A DNA stretch of 64,000 nucleotides from NCBI GenBank assembly GCA_047600805.1, contig JASGKG010000001.1:2852001-2916000 (forward strand), in the 5' to 3' direction. The stretch comes from JADKHC01 sp047600805. Lineage in GTDB: Bacteria; Verrucomicrobiota; Verrucomicrobiia; Opitutales; Opitutaceae. A program made the position numbers and the translations under genes. Below, one piece after another: positions 55,165 through 64,000 of this stretch. The notes under the pieces are model-generated. The model did no database searches, was not told the DNA's origin, and saw nothing but the letters and a program-made list of their open reading frames with translations. How positions within the stretch are numbered: the first letter of the stretch is position 1; each line of letters begins with the position of its first letter.

Positions 55165-56871
55165 TCACTTGCCAGGCTCCGCCGATAGAAGCTCCGCCGC
55201 ACGTTTCCACACTTTCAGCAGATCCGCCGCGCCTGCCGATTCAGCCACAGTCGTCGCCTCGGCAAAAAGAGCCAGACGCTGCTCCACCGAGAGAGACTCC
55301 AAGGCTAAAAGTTGCCGAAACGTTTCTACGGCATCGGTTTTCGCGCCACCCTCTTGGAGCAAGCGCGCCATCTCCACGCCGATCCCAATTTGGGAAGCGG
55401 CTATATTCTTCAGCGGCAGTCTGCTTTTCAACAACGCCACAGCCTCGCTGTCGTTTCCCGATTGACGAAGCGATTTTGCCAAACTGATTGCCAAGGGCAA
55501 AAGTGGCCGCGCGTCGCAGGCGTCGCGCAGCAACGCCTGCGCTTGATCGATCTGCCCGCTTCGCACGAGTCGGTTCGCTTCTCGGATCGTGACATAGGCG
55601 AAAAATTCATCGTCACCCTTCTCACGGTATTGCCACTGCTCGGCGAACGAACGCGCAAAGGGCCGATATAACGGATCTCCAATCACCACTTCCTGCCAGC
55701 TCAGGGCAGGAAGAGCGCAATAGGCCGCATCGCCCAGATTCTTCCCCGACGCCAGAGCAGCCATCAATACGTCGATGTGATGCGTGTAACTCAGGTACGG
55801 CTCGTGCACGTTGCCGAAGGTGGCCGTCACCCCGTGCGCAACCAATGGCCCGCACCAATTAAGATCAGCAGAATGCAGCGTTTGTGCGGAAAAACTATGG
55901 ATATGCAAAGCGATCGCACCCGGAGGAAACCGAAAACCGGGCTGCGTAAATGGCCCGCACGCACCGTTTGCGTACCAACCGAAATACAGCACCGGGGCGT
56001 CAAATCGCGCGATGGCCGAAAACACTTTTGAACTGCGCTCCACGTCTACATCGAAATCCAAGGCTTCGATCTGCCGCGAAGCCGCTTCCAGCCATTGCTC
56101 CCCTTCCGGGTACTGCCCGCCCCGGTCGATGTAAGCACGACCCACAAGACCGCGCTCTTCGGCCAAAATGGCGTTGTCGACGAGAGCCATCGCATCATTC
56201 GCCGTCGGGCCGTCCAGCCTCGACACTTTCACTACCTTCGCCTCATCGATGAAGGACGGATGCAATTTGTTGAACAGTGGGTTTAGTACAAAGGCGTTGA
56301 TGGGATATCCGCTCACCGCCAGCAACGCCAGCTCGGCATCGACCGCGCCGCGATTCGTCCTCAGTTCCCCTCGATCCGTAAAAGGCGGATTAGGTTTCAA
56401 AAGCGAGGGATCGTCTTCGATTTTCAAGGGCACGCCGCGGCAAACCACCAGGTAAGCTATCTTGTGATCTGTGATCGCATACTTCTTCCGTCCCAGGTCG
56501 TCGGAAAGCGTGCTCCCGATAGCTTGTATCCATTTCTTTGCTACGAGTTGGTCCTGCAAGGGTTGGTACACCTTGGCGATGAACTCCCGCCACTGGACCA
56601 ACTCGTTCCGCGGCATGGGGAGTGCCACAAGATTCGCCGGCGGAATATGACGTCGCTCCATGTAGTGCTTGGCGATGGCTAACGATTCGGGATCGTCGCT
56701 ATTCGCAACGACGACCACCCGAAACGCGAGTTCGTCGGCAAAAAGGCGGCTGACTCCGCCACACCCAAGCAAAGCGGTGAACAAGCAAAGTCGGAGGCAC
56801 ACGTTTCGCACAGAAGTAGAGTTGACCGCGTTTGGGAGAGTTTCGAGAGCTGAATCGAAGTGCCGCCTCAA
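55165..56871 (-). CDS. TIGR03790-family exported protein
   Basis: The 568-residue protein has a signal segment (LFTALLGCGGVSRLFA). A long domain follows, with VVVVANSDDPESLAIAKHYM, KIAYLVVCRGVPLKI, YFGWYANGACGPF and a later helical, TPR-like C-terminus (residues about 430 onward; QAQALLRDACDARPLLPLAI). TIGR03790 proteins are found in Verrucomicrobia, Planctomycetes and others and have no known activity. Confidence 0.88.
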   Translation of the reverse strand: MRRHFDSALETLPNAVNSTSVRNVCLRLCLFTALLGCGGVSRLFADELAFRVVVVANSDDPESLAIAKHYMERRHIPPANLVALPMPRNELVQWREFIAKVYQPLQDQLVAKKWIQAIGSTLSDDLGRKKYAITDHKIAYLVVCRGVPLKIEDDPSLLKPNPPFTDRGELRTNRGAVDAELALLAVSGYPINAFVLNPLFNKLHPSFIDEAKVVKVSRLDGPTANDAMALVDNAILAEERGLVGRAYIDRGGQYPEGEQWLEAASRQIEALDFDVDVERSSKVFSAIARFDAPVLYFGWYANGACGPFTQPGFRFPPGAIALHIHSFSAQTLHSADLNWCGPLVAHGVTATFGNVHEPYLSYTHHIDVLMAALASGKNLGDAAYCALPALSWQEVVIGDPLYRPFARSFAEQWQYREKGDDEFFAYVTIREANRLVRSGQIDQAQALLRDACDARPLLPLAISLAKSLRQSGNDSEAVALLKSRLPLKNIAASQIGIGVEMARLLQEGGAKTDAVETFRQLLALESLSVEQRLALFAEATTVAESAGAADLLKVWKRAAELLSAEPGK

Positions 56872-56947
56872 AGCGTCTCGGATGAAAGCAGCCTGATACT
56901 GAATCGAAAAATCTCGAATCGATGTGCCGCTTTCTTATTCCCGAAAC

Positions 56948-57988
56948 ATGCGTTCTCTTTTCGTTCCTTTTGCCGCTGCCCTCGCCATCGTCGCCTCACC
57001 GCTTCTGCGGGCGTGGGATTACGAAGGTCACCGGGCTGTCAATCTCCTCGCCATCGAGTCTCTGCCCACGGACTTCCCGGCTTTCGCCAAAACACCTCAA
57101 GCCGTCGAGCGAATCGCATTCCTGGCAGGCGAACCCGACCGCTGGCGCAATATCTCAGATTTGCCCCTGCGCCACGTTAACGGCATCGATCACTTCATCG
57201 ACTTCGAGGAGGTGACGGATGCCGGCATCAGCATGAACGATATCAGCGACCTGCGTTACGTTTTTACCGTTCAGCTCGCCACCGGACGCGCCGCGCACCC
57301 CGATCGCTTTCCGCCGATCGATCCCGAAAAAAACAAGGAGCACTCCCGCGAGCTTTGCGGGTTTCTGCCGTGGTCAATCACAGAGTCCTACATGAAGCTC
57401 AAGTCCGAGTTCTCATATCTCAAAGCGTACGTTGAAAATGGCGGAACGCCCGAGGAAATCGCCAACGCTCAAGCCAATATCATTTATGTCATGGGCGTGA
57501 TGGGACATTACGTCGGCGATGCCGCGCAGCCGCTTCACACCACGAAAAATTACAATGGCTGGGTGGGTGCGAATCCCAACGGCTACACGACAGCGCACAC
57601 TTTCCACGCATTGATCGACAGCGGCTTTTTCATCAAAACAGGCGGCATCTCGCCCGCAGCGCTCGTGACACGCGTGAAGCCCGCAGGTTTTCTCACCAAC
57701 CCCATGGAAACGCACGGTCGCAGCCCAATCTTTGTCACAACGCTCAACTACATCATCGCGCAAACTGCCAAGGTCGAACCACTCTATGTGCTCGAAAAAG
57801 CCGGCAAACTTAATCCCGAAAGCCCGAGCAGCAAAGAGGGACGCGCGTTCCTCGAAAACCAGATTCTCATCGGCGCGCAGATGCTCGGCAGTCTTTGGAT
57901 GACGGCGTGGAAAGAAGCTCCTCCTGACACTTACCTAATTTCGCAGCTCGCGCTGCGCAAAGCGGCCGCGGCCCCCGCCAAACAATAA
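56948..57988 (+). CDS. Exported S1/P1-type zinc nuclease or phospholipase C-like protein
   Basis: The 347-residue protein starts at ATG 56948 with a signal peptide (FVPFAAALAIVASPLL). The mature N-terminus AWDYEGHRAVN has the Trp that binds zinc with its amino group in S1/P1 nucleases and phospholipase C. Further ligands are suggested by NIIYVMGVMGHYVGDAAQPL (His and Asp) and the following HTTKNYNGW. Whether it cuts nucleic acid or lipid is unclear. It ends exactly next to the convergent amidase gene. Confidence 0.82.
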   Translation: MRSLFVPFAAALAIVASPLLRAWDYEGHRAVNLLAIESLPTDFPAFAKTPQAVERIAFLAGEPDRWRNISDLPLRHVNGIDHFIDFEEVTDAGISMNDISDLRYVFTVQLATGRAAHPDRFPPIDPEKNKEHSRELCGFLPWSITESYMKLKSEFSYLKAYVENGGTPEEIANAQANIIYVMGVMGHYVGDAAQPLHTTKNYNGWVGANPNGYTTAHTFHALIDSGFFIKTGGISPAALVTRVKPAGFLTNPMETHGRSPIFVTTLNYIIAQTAKVEPLYVLEKAGKLNPESPSSKEGRAFLENQILIGAQMLGSLWMTAWKEAPPDTYLISQLALRKAAAAPAKQ

Positions 57989-59068
57989 TTATTTTCCGCT
58001 GCGAGCGCCCGCAGCAGCGGGCGTCCGCAACGCTGACAGCACAGCAGCGTACGACCGCACGCCCTTGGCGATACTTTCGGCGATCTGCTGGCGGTATTCG
58101 GGCGTCGCGATTTTGCGCCCCTCGGCTTCGTTGGACAGAAAACCAGCCTCTATCAGCATGCCTGGACAATTGACGCCCCGCAAAACGCCGAGGTGCTTGA
58201 ACTTTTTTCCGCGATCAAACGTCTTTAGTTGCGCGAGAACCTCGCGCTGCATCGCAAAGGCGAGCACGGAATTCCAGTGATCGAATTTGTTAATCGGCGC
58301 TGCGGTCGTCTCAGTATCGTCGTCTTTTTTTGCGCTCCACGCTTCGGCTGATCTGATGCCCACGGGAGGGAACGTATAAAACTCGCTCCCGCTCGGCTTC
58401 ACATCCGGCAAGAGCGAATTGAAGTGGATGCTTAGAAAAAGATCTGCTCCGTACGTGTTGGCCGTCACGGATCTCACCGGCAGATCAAGTCGTACATCCG
58501 AGTCACGCGTCATGATCACCTTGTAACCATCGGCTCGGAGCAAGCGTGCTAACCGCAAAGAAACATCCAAGGTAAACGTCTTTTCAGAAAGCCCGAGGCG
58601 TGGATTTTGCGTCCCGTGATCCGAACCACCATGACCAGGATCGATCGCAATCACACGAAGATCCGGAACCGCGGCCTGGAGGTAACCCGGCGTAAGGATC
58701 GGGCCGAGGATCAAATCCGCGTCGGCCTTGCTGATGTAAAGCATGCGCTTGATGACGCGACACGGCTCACCGAGAAACAGGCGGAGCCCGTTGATCTCTA
58801 CTTCGCGCGAGTCGGCGTCGAACTCGATTTTCCAGCGTTCGTTCTGCAGCAGCAGTTTCTCATCGCGTTTCAACCACGTGCCACGAAGTCCCCACCGGCG
58901 CTCCACCGCAGAAATGGGAAAATAGTCCTCCTTGCCGATCTTTACGGGAGCGCTCGCGCGAGTCGGCGGCAAACGCAAGGGTGCAGAGTGCGGAGACTGT
59001 GCTGCAGCGCCGATCGCGAGGCCCGTCAGCAGGAGCACACTCCGAAGGCGGTTCCTGATGGTTCGCAC
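57989..59068 (-). CDS. N-acetylmuramoyl-L-alanine amidase (Amidase_3)
   Basis: The 359-residue protein has a signal peptide (VLLLTGLAIGAAAQ), a stalk region resembling a copper-amine-oxidase-type N-domain (ISAVERRWGLRGTWLKRDEK) and a catalytic zinc amidase domain. Zn and catalytic residues are seen in IDPGHGGSDHGTQ, DLFLSIHFNSL and LIEAGFLSN. It cleaves peptidoglycan stem peptides, probably in cell separation. It lies just upstream of infC on the same strand, with a 45-base gap. Confidence 0.93.
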   Translation of the reverse strand: MRTIRNRLRSVLLLTGLAIGAAAQSPHSAPLRLPPTRASAPVKIGKEDYFPISAVERRWGLRGTWLKRDEKLLLQNERWKIEFDADSREVEINGLRLFLGEPCRVIKRMLYISKADADLILGPILTPGYLQAAVPDLRVIAIDPGHGGSDHGTQNPRLGLSEKTFTLDVSLRLARLLRADGYKVIMTRDSDVRLDLPVRSVTANTYGADLFLSIHFNSLLPDVKPSGSEFYTFPPVGIRSAEAWSAKKDDDTETTAAPINKFDHWNSVLAFAMQREVLAQLKTFDRGKKFKHLGVLRGVNCPGMLIEAGFLSNEAEGRKIATPEYRQQIAESIAKGVRSYAAVLSALRTPAAAGARSGK

Positions 59069-59113
59069 GCTGGAGACGTATTCAGATGGCTGATACCACA
59101 GAATCGAGGCGGC

Positions 59114-59764
59114 TCACTCTGTCTCGTCCGCCTCTTGCGGCACCTCGCCTTTTTCCCGCACGTGGAGCTTCGGCTTGCGCTTGTTGACCGGGAGTGGCGT
59201 GAGCATGACGTTGATTTGCTTGCCCAGAAGCTTGGCCTCGCTGTCGGGATGGCCCATGTTCTCCAGTTCAGCAATAGCCTTACGGATCACCTCGAAGCCG
59301 ATTTCCGTGTGGGCCATTTCGCGACCGCGGAATTTCAAGCGGAGCTTCACCTTGTTGCCGTGATCGAGAAACTCCTCGGCATGGCGCAACTTCGTCATGA
59401 AGTCGTTCGGTTCGATACGAGCGCTAAATTCGATTTCCTTGATTTTGCTCGCAGTCGCTTTCACGTGCGAATGCTTCTTCTGCTCTTCGTAAACGTACTT
59501 GCCGAAATCCATGATGCGGCAAACGGGAGGCTGAGCGTTTGGCGCGACCTCCACCAAATCCAAACCATATTGTATCGCCAGCTGAAGCGCCTTGTCGGTC
59601 GCTAAAATACCGAGCTGTTTGCCTTCAGGGCTGATCACGCGAATCTGCGGGACCTTGATGCGGGTGTTGCGACGAATGTTCGCAAAAGGGTCGTTATTAA
59701 CACGACGCTGATACTGACCGGGGCGGGAGCTGCTGCTCGAGGAGGGGAACGAATTAGCCATCAA
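59114..59764 (-). CDS. infC: Translation initiation factor IF-3
   Basis: The 216-residue protein has the IF-3 N-domain (RRNTRIKVPQIRVISPEGKQ) and C-domain (CRIMDFGKYVYEEQKKHSHV, KVKLRLKFRGREMAHTEIGF). The N-terminus has an extra Ser-rich stretch (six Ser in a row). Unlike most infC genes, it starts with ATG, a tandem pair. The usual downstream rpmI-rplT pair is not next to it. Confidence 0.95.
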   Translation of the reverse strand: MMANSFPSSSSSSRPGQYQRRVNNDPFANIRRNTRIKVPQIRVISPEGKQLGILATDKALQLAIQYGLDLVEVAPNAQPPVCRIMDFGKYVYEEQKKHSHVKATASKIKEIEFSARIEPNDFMTKLRHAEEFLDHGNKVKLRLKFRGREMAHTEIGFEVIRKAIAELENMGHPDSEAKLLGKQINVMLTPLPVNKRKPKLHVREKGEVPQEADETE

Positions 59765-59894
59765 TAGTTATAGTTCTTGGATTCAGGCGAAATTCTTCTC
59801 GCCGGGAAGAAGCGGGCTGACAACACCTATTTCACAGGAGCACCCCAGATTCTCAGAGAAGCGCGCCTTTCGGAGCCCGCCTTTGTGCATCCGG

Positions 59895-60311
59895 TCAAAC
59901 ACTGAAGCTTTCCCCACAGGAGCAACTGGCCTTGGCATTCGGATTGGAAAACTTAAAACCGCCGCCGACCATCCGGTTCGAATAGTCCAGGATCGTGCCC
60001 TTCAGGTACAACGCCGTTTTCGCGTCGACCAAGACAACAGCGCCGGACGAGCGAACCAAAATATCTCCGCGCTTCGCAGTGGGCACGAACCGCAGTTTGT
60101 AACTGAGCCCGTTACAACCACCTCCGGTAATCGCGATACGAAGAAACTCGCCCTGTTGCTCGCGACTTTTAAGCGCACAAACCTTTTCGCCCGCGGCTGG
60201 CGTCAAGCGAACCAGGCTTTCAGAACCTTCCCGAACGCCCTCGGGAAGTAACTCACCCGCGGGCACAGGAGCAGAGGAAGAAAGGGCTGACGCAGAATCC
60301 GTAAACGACAT
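59895..60311 (-). CDS. Iron-sulfur cluster carrier, IscA/ErpA-like (HesB family)
   Basis: The 138-residue protein has the three conserved cysteines in GGGCNGLSYKLRF and CSCGESFSV. A 30-residue Ser/Ala/Pro-rich N-terminal extension precedes the family start (VRLTPAAGEKV). It receives or hands over Fe-S clusters. It is 7 bases downstream of pdxA, so both may be transcribed together. Confidence 0.92.
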   Translation of the reverse strand: MSFTDSASALSSSAPVPAGELLPEGVREGSESLVRLTPAAGEKVCALKSREQQGEFLRIAITGGGCNGLSYKLRFVPTAKRGDILVRSSGAVVLVDAKTALYLKGTILDYSNRMVGGGFKFSNPNAKASCSCGESFSV

Positions 60312-60318
60312 CCCGGTA

Positions 60319-61245
60319 CTATCGCTTGGAACGTGCGATTATCAAGCGACGCGCCACGCTGACGGCATTTTCGAAGCTGCGCGGATTCGCGATCTTTTTG
60401 CCCGCAATCCCAAATGCCGTTCCGTGGTCGGGGCTCGTCCGCACGTGAGTCAACCCAAGGGTAACATTCACAGCCTCGTCAAAATCGATGGTTTTCAAAG
60501 GCGCCAAACCTTGGTCGTGATATAGCGCCACCACTACGTCGAACTCGCCTTTGAGCGACCGTCCAAAAATGGTATCGGAGGGCTCAGCACGCGAAAGTCT
60601 CGGGTAGTCTCGCCGCAACATATCCAACACAGGATCGACGATATCCCGCTCTTCGGAGCCCAACAAACCGCCCTCCCCCGCATGGGGATTCAGTCCACAA
60701 ACACCAATCCGCGGAACCGTAACGCCCTCGGATCGAGCCAGCTCGTCAGCCGCCCCCACCGCTCGGGTGATGTTTCGCTCCGTCAATTGGTCGGGCACCT
60801 CTCGCAAAGGAATATGCCAGGTCAACAGCACGACCCGCAGCCGCCCTCCGCAAAATGCCATCGTGGGCTCGCCGCCCCAACGCGCCGCAAAGAATTCAGT
60901 TTGCCCGGGATACGCATAGCCAGCCCGTTGCAGCCAACTCTTGCTGACAGGGCCGGTGACAACGCCGCCAAACTCACCCGCGGCGGCTCCCGCAGCCGCA
61001 CGCTCCATCGCCTGAAGCGCCACCTGTGCACCCGTAACATCCGGTGAGCCAGGCATCGGCAAAAAATCTCCAGGACCCACCGCCACGGCCGCCGCGCCAT
61101 TGAGAGGCAACGTTTCGAGCCACCGTTCGGGACCGATCACAACAGTCCCCTGCGCCTCGCTTGGATGGGTTGCGAGCCACGTCGAAATAACTTCAGGCCC
61201 AATTCCAGCCGGGTCGCCGCAAGTAAAGGCTATGGGTGCACTCAT
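60319..61245 (-). CDS. pdxA: 4-hydroxythreonine-4-phosphate dehydrogenase
   Basis: The enzyme makes the precursor of the pyridoxal phosphate ring, using NAD and a divalent metal. The 308-residue protein has the family motifs AFTCGDPAGIGPEVISTWL, a substrate segment GYAYPGQTEFFAARWGG, and metal or phosphate-site sequence VVALYHDQGLAPLKTIDF and TSPDHGTAFGIAGK. Length is slightly short but complete. It precedes the IscA-like gene by 7 bases. Confidence 0.95.
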   Translation of the reverse strand: MSAPIAFTCGDPAGIGPEVISTWLATHPSEAQGTVVIGPERWLETLPLNGAAAVAVGPGDFLPMPGSPDVTGAQVALQAMERAAAGAAAGEFGGVVTGPVSKSWLQRAGYAYPGQTEFFAARWGGEPTMAFCGGRLRVVLLTWHIPLREVPDQLTERNITRAVGAADELARSEGVTVPRIGVCGLNPHAGEGGLLGSEERDIVDPVLDMLRRDYPRLSRAEPSDTIFGRSLKGEFDVVVALYHDQGLAPLKTIDFDEAVNVTLGLTHVRTSPDHGTAFGIAGKKIANPRSFENAVSVARRLIIARSKR

Positions 61246-61441
61246 GAATCAACGTGATCCAACCCAATCAGCCGCCTAACGCAACACTAGCCACATCTCC
61301 AACCATTCAGTCGCAATGGTTCTTCGGCCCAGCCGCTTCACTTTCGAATTTTTTATCTGCCATCGAATAGCGCATCTGAAGGACTGCCGCGACGGCCGCC
61401 ATCGATTCGCTTGATCCGCCATTCTCTCCGACCATCGGCCT

Positions 61442-64000
61442 TCAGGCCCCAGCGGTGCGATAACCTTTAGCTAGCTTGGATTTGGTCAGTTGTTCCGCTC
61501 CGCGGAGTGCTTCTGCTTCAGTCCCAAATGCCTTTTCCTGAGTCTGGCCTGCCGTACCGATCCTGCCGAAATGCACGGTGAACTTCGGCCCGGCAACGGT
61601 GATCTCCCAGAACTTTCGCGAGCCTTCATCGATGTATTCAAGCCGTTGGTGATAGCTCGAGGTTGGCGCCAAAATCTCTGGATTTGAGACACCCGCCCTG
61701 CCCGGCTGGTTCGTCGGTTTCATGACAGCAACGGGGGCCGGTTGGGGCAAAACGATTGTACCTTTAACTGTGTTCGTCGATGTCATTTCCGGAACATCGG
61801 GCAACGGCACCGACTCCGGCTTTCCTCCGTGCAGGAGCCGTTCGATGCGCTCAATGACCGCATCCGGCTCCAAGAACCAATCCTTTGTCAGCACGTACAC
61901 AACATTCCACCCAAAGGCTTTCAGGACAGACGGGCGGGTCAGGTAACGATCGACGAGGTCAGTGTTTTCATAATGGGCGTCAGTATCCACCAAGACGCCT
62001 AAAACATAATTTTTCTGATCCTGCCCGCGAACACCCAGGTCACACCGGAAACGCGATTGCCCAACCTGAACATCTACGGAATACCCTCGCTGGCAAAGCG
62101 CTGAAGCAAGTTGATCAATCACCGCGTCTCGCCCGGTCATAGGCGCCAAGGCACGGCGGTTGAGAGGATTCAGCCCTTCCAAAACGCTGCGCGCCGCGGT
62201 CACGTCACCACGCGAGAGACTCTCGGAATATTTCAGGAATCCTTTGAGGGCGTTCGCGCCATCGTTGTAGTCGTTGGTGATATCGTGATGCTTGATCGAA
62301 GAGATCACCGCCATGTGATGCCGAGCGCGTGAAAAGATGACGTTGAGCCGCTTCTCACCACCGCGCTGATTGATCGGGCCAAAGTTCATCAGCATCTTCT
62401 TCTCGCGGTCATAGCCGTAACAGATGCTCAGGATAATAATATCGCGCTCATCGCCCTGTACATTCTCCAAGTTCTTCACGAAGAGACCGCAGAATTGGTC
62501 GTCTTCTTCCCGGTTCATTTCAGCTTCAAGTCGTTCGCCAAAAACTTTGTCGTCTTCGCCCAAGTCGTCCAGCGCACGTTCGATTTCAGTCTGCTGGGCC
62601 TCAGAAAAAGCAACGATGCCGATGCTCAATTTCGTTTCCCGGCGGAGCAGCTCCCTAACCATTTGGGCGATATACTGGGCCTCAGGCGTATTGCGCCGAT
62701 TTTCGTAGCAGCCGTTTTCGAGGAAGTGGAAACTGATGCTGCGCGCCAGCAGCGCATCGACATTGACCGAACCTTGCGACGTATCCCTGATTTTCAGTTC
62801 AACTTGGGTCTCCGGCGGAAGGTGCCGGTCCGGAATCGTGAATAGATTGCCGCTATAAAACGCCGCGTTGGAAAAACTGATCAGGTTTTCGTAGCGGCTG
62901 CGGTAATGCCACGCGAGCAACGTCGAGGGTAGATTGCGTGCCGACTGCGAGAGGAAACTGTCCGCGTCCAAATCCACCTCGACGCGGTCCAGTTCTGCTT
63001 CGTCTTCACTTTCGTCTCCTTTGCCGGCCACAAAGAAACTCGTCGGGGGTAACTGCATCTCATCGCCAACCACGATTACTTGGCGCGCACGATAAGCGCC
63101 AGGCACGGCCTCTTCGACAGGGATCTGGCTCGCTTCGTCGTAAATCACCACATCGAAAATATCCGGATCCAACGGCAGCGTGTCCGAGACACTCAAGGGG
63201 CTCATCAACCAGATTGGCTTAAGATCGCGCACCACATCACCGGAGGCGTTGGCAACGAGATCGCGGATGGATTTAAACCGCATCGTTTTTCCAAACTCGT
63301 GTTCGAGTTCACGTCGGCCGGACGCGTAGTTCTTTTTAAACAATTTCTGTTCCTCCGTCAGCTGGGCCGCCGGCAAACCGGAAATTTGCACGTGCTCGCG
63401 AAATTTACGGCGCACCTGATCGCGTATCACCGCAGCGTTCACCTTTAACCAACCGCGCTGATGCTCCTCAAGGCGACTGCGGAACGCCTCCAGCAATCGT
63501 CCGTCAAAACGGTTGAGGTTGAGGTCCGCACGCAGCACACGCTGAAAGGATTTGTGCGCAATCGCCGCTTCGAATTGATCCAAACGGACCGCGGAATTAA
63601 GAAGCGCATACCGCATCGATTCTGGTGCCTCAAATAGTTCGGTTAGCAGCGGCAGCAGGTCGGGCAACGCCTTCACTTCCGTCCGCAAACCCGCGAGCAC
63701 GCGCGGCAGCGACTCGAATTCGAGCATCTCCTGCTCAGACAAAAGAGATTTCAACGAACGCTGGAAACGTTCATAGTCCGCATGCATGGCCGCGAGGCTG
63801 CGAACGAGTTCAGCCCCATTCGGATCGGCCACGAGAATTTCCCGAAAAGCTTCCTGAGAGCCTTCAAGTCGAGAATTAGAACCACGTGCCTGACCTAAAA
63901 ACGCCTCTACGCCCGAAGCCTTGCAGAAAGTAAACTCGGCCGAAAACTTCGCCTCGAGCTGTTCGTGGTGCTGCTGCGCTTCCTGAAGTGCGCGCAAATC
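61442..64000 (-). CDS. Superfamily 1 helicase fused to a nuclease-like and a WGR domain (5' part cut by window edge)
   Basis: At least 851 residues are visible, and the frame is open to the right edge. SF1 motifs present are: motif II VVIYDEASQIPVEEAVPGAY, motif III VVGDEMQLPPTSFF, motif IV-like LAWHYRSRYENLISFSNAAF, QGDERDIIILSICYG, and motif VI KRLNVIFSRARHHMAVI. A nuclease-like domain follows, with the core FRCDLGVRGQ and YVLGVLVDTDAHY (MTES_1575/Vsr-like). The C-terminal 60 residues (FWEITVAGPKFTVHFGRIGT) are a WGR domain. The Walker A motif must lie outside the window. Such fusions resemble helicase-nuclease defence proteins. Confidence 0.88.
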   Translation of the reverse strand, partial: DLRALQEAQQHHEQLEAKFSAEFTFCKASGVEAFLGQARGSNSRLEGSQEAFREILVADPNGAELVRSLAAMHADYERFQRSLKSLLSEQEMLEFESLPRVLAGLRTEVKALPDLLPLLTELFEAPESMRYALLNSAVRLDQFEAAIAHKSFQRVLRADLNLNRFDGRLLEAFRSRLEEHQRGWLKVNAAVIRDQVRRKFREHVQISGLPAAQLTEEQKLFKKNYASGRRELEHEFGKTMRFKSIRDLVANASGDVVRDLKPIWLMSPLSVSDTLPLDPDIFDVVIYDEASQIPVEEAVPGAYRARQVIVVGDEMQLPPTSFFVAGKGDESEDEAELDRVEVDLDADSFLSQSARNLPSTLLAWHYRSRYENLISFSNAAFYSGNLFTIPDRHLPPETQVELKIRDTSQGSVNVDALLARSISFHFLENGCYENRRNTPEAQYIAQMVRELLRRETKLSIGIVAFSEAQQTEIERALDDLGEDDKVFGERLEAEMNREEDDQFCGLFVKNLENVQGDERDIIILSICYGYDREKKMLMNFGPINQRGGEKRLNVIFSRARHHMAVISSIKHHDITNDYNDGANALKGFLKYSESLSRGDVTAARSVLEGLNPLNRRALAPMTGRDAVIDQLASALCQRGYSVDVQVGQSRFRCDLGVRGQDQKNYVLGVLVDTDAHYENTDLVDRYLTRPSVLKAFGWNVVYVLTKDWFLEPDAVIERIERLLHGGKPESVPLPDVPEMTSTNTVKGTIVLPQPAPVAVMKPTNQPGRAGVSNPEILAPTSSYHQRLEYIDEGSRKFWEITVAGPKFTVHFGRIGTAGQTQEKAFGTEAEALRGAEQLTKSKLAKGYRTAGA

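Overview
The window looks like a chromosomal segment of a Gram-negative, GC-rich bacterium. It carries TonB-dependent uptake, outer-membrane beta-barrels, lipoproteins and a BamE-like protein. The gene mix (a two-gene methionine synthase, a TIGR03790-type protein, a DUF1593 protein, an AP2-like small protein and an HDOD protein) suggests Verrucomicrobiota, perhaps Opitutaceae. That placement is inference from gene content; no rRNA or other marker is present to confirm it. I saw no transposase, prophage, CRISPR array, tRNA or rRNA.

Layout. Positions 1-4.4 kb hold a NarL-type two-component pair (kinase cut by the left edge), two uncharacterised proteins, an ECF-like sigma factor and a BamE-like membrane protein. 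Positions 4.5-18.2 kb form a cobalamin island. A minus-strand operon (btuB-btuF-btuC-btuD-cobO-cobQ), headed by a cobalamin riboswitch, imports and adenosylates corrinoids. A divergent plus-strand run carries methionine synthase as two separate genes, with cbiZ and cbiB (side-chain remodelling) and a small thioredoxin-like protein between them. Positions 18.3-26.2 kb hold exported enzymes and barrels, an M3 peptidase, a cell-wall amidase lipoprotein and an ArsR-SRPBCC-DUF899 cluster.

Positions 26.4-34.8 kb are the most striking part. A haem-binding protein diverges from a response regulator, a type-1 copper protein, a sensor kinase and a barrel. These are followed by an eight-haem DmsE/MtrA-like lipoprotein cytochrome, an MtrB/PioB-sized outer-membrane barrel and a small cytochrome c. 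This looks like a regulated trans-outer-membrane electron conduit. A nearly identical 20-bp inverted-repeat motif lies upstream of both the regulator and the cytochrome, which suggests one regulon.

Positions 35-46.5 kb hold a charged repeat protein, a UvrD-like helicase, small envelope proteins, an L,D-transpeptidase, a trehalose/glycogen pair (TreZ-like and a debranching enzyme), a DUF3788 protein and EttA. Positions 46.6-49.4 kb hold an AP2-like protein and then ilvBN, preceded by an unannotated 34-codon leader peptide with seven consecutive valine codons and a terminator hairpin, a textbook attenuator arrangement. Positions 49.3-61.2 kb hold housekeeping and envelope genes (YkgJ, DUF748, thioesterase, HDOD, ClpP, TIGR03790, S1/P1 nuclease, amidase, infC, IscA-like, pdxA). 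The right edge cuts a large superfamily 1 helicase fused to a nuclease-like and a WGR domain, a plausible defence or DNA-repair protein.
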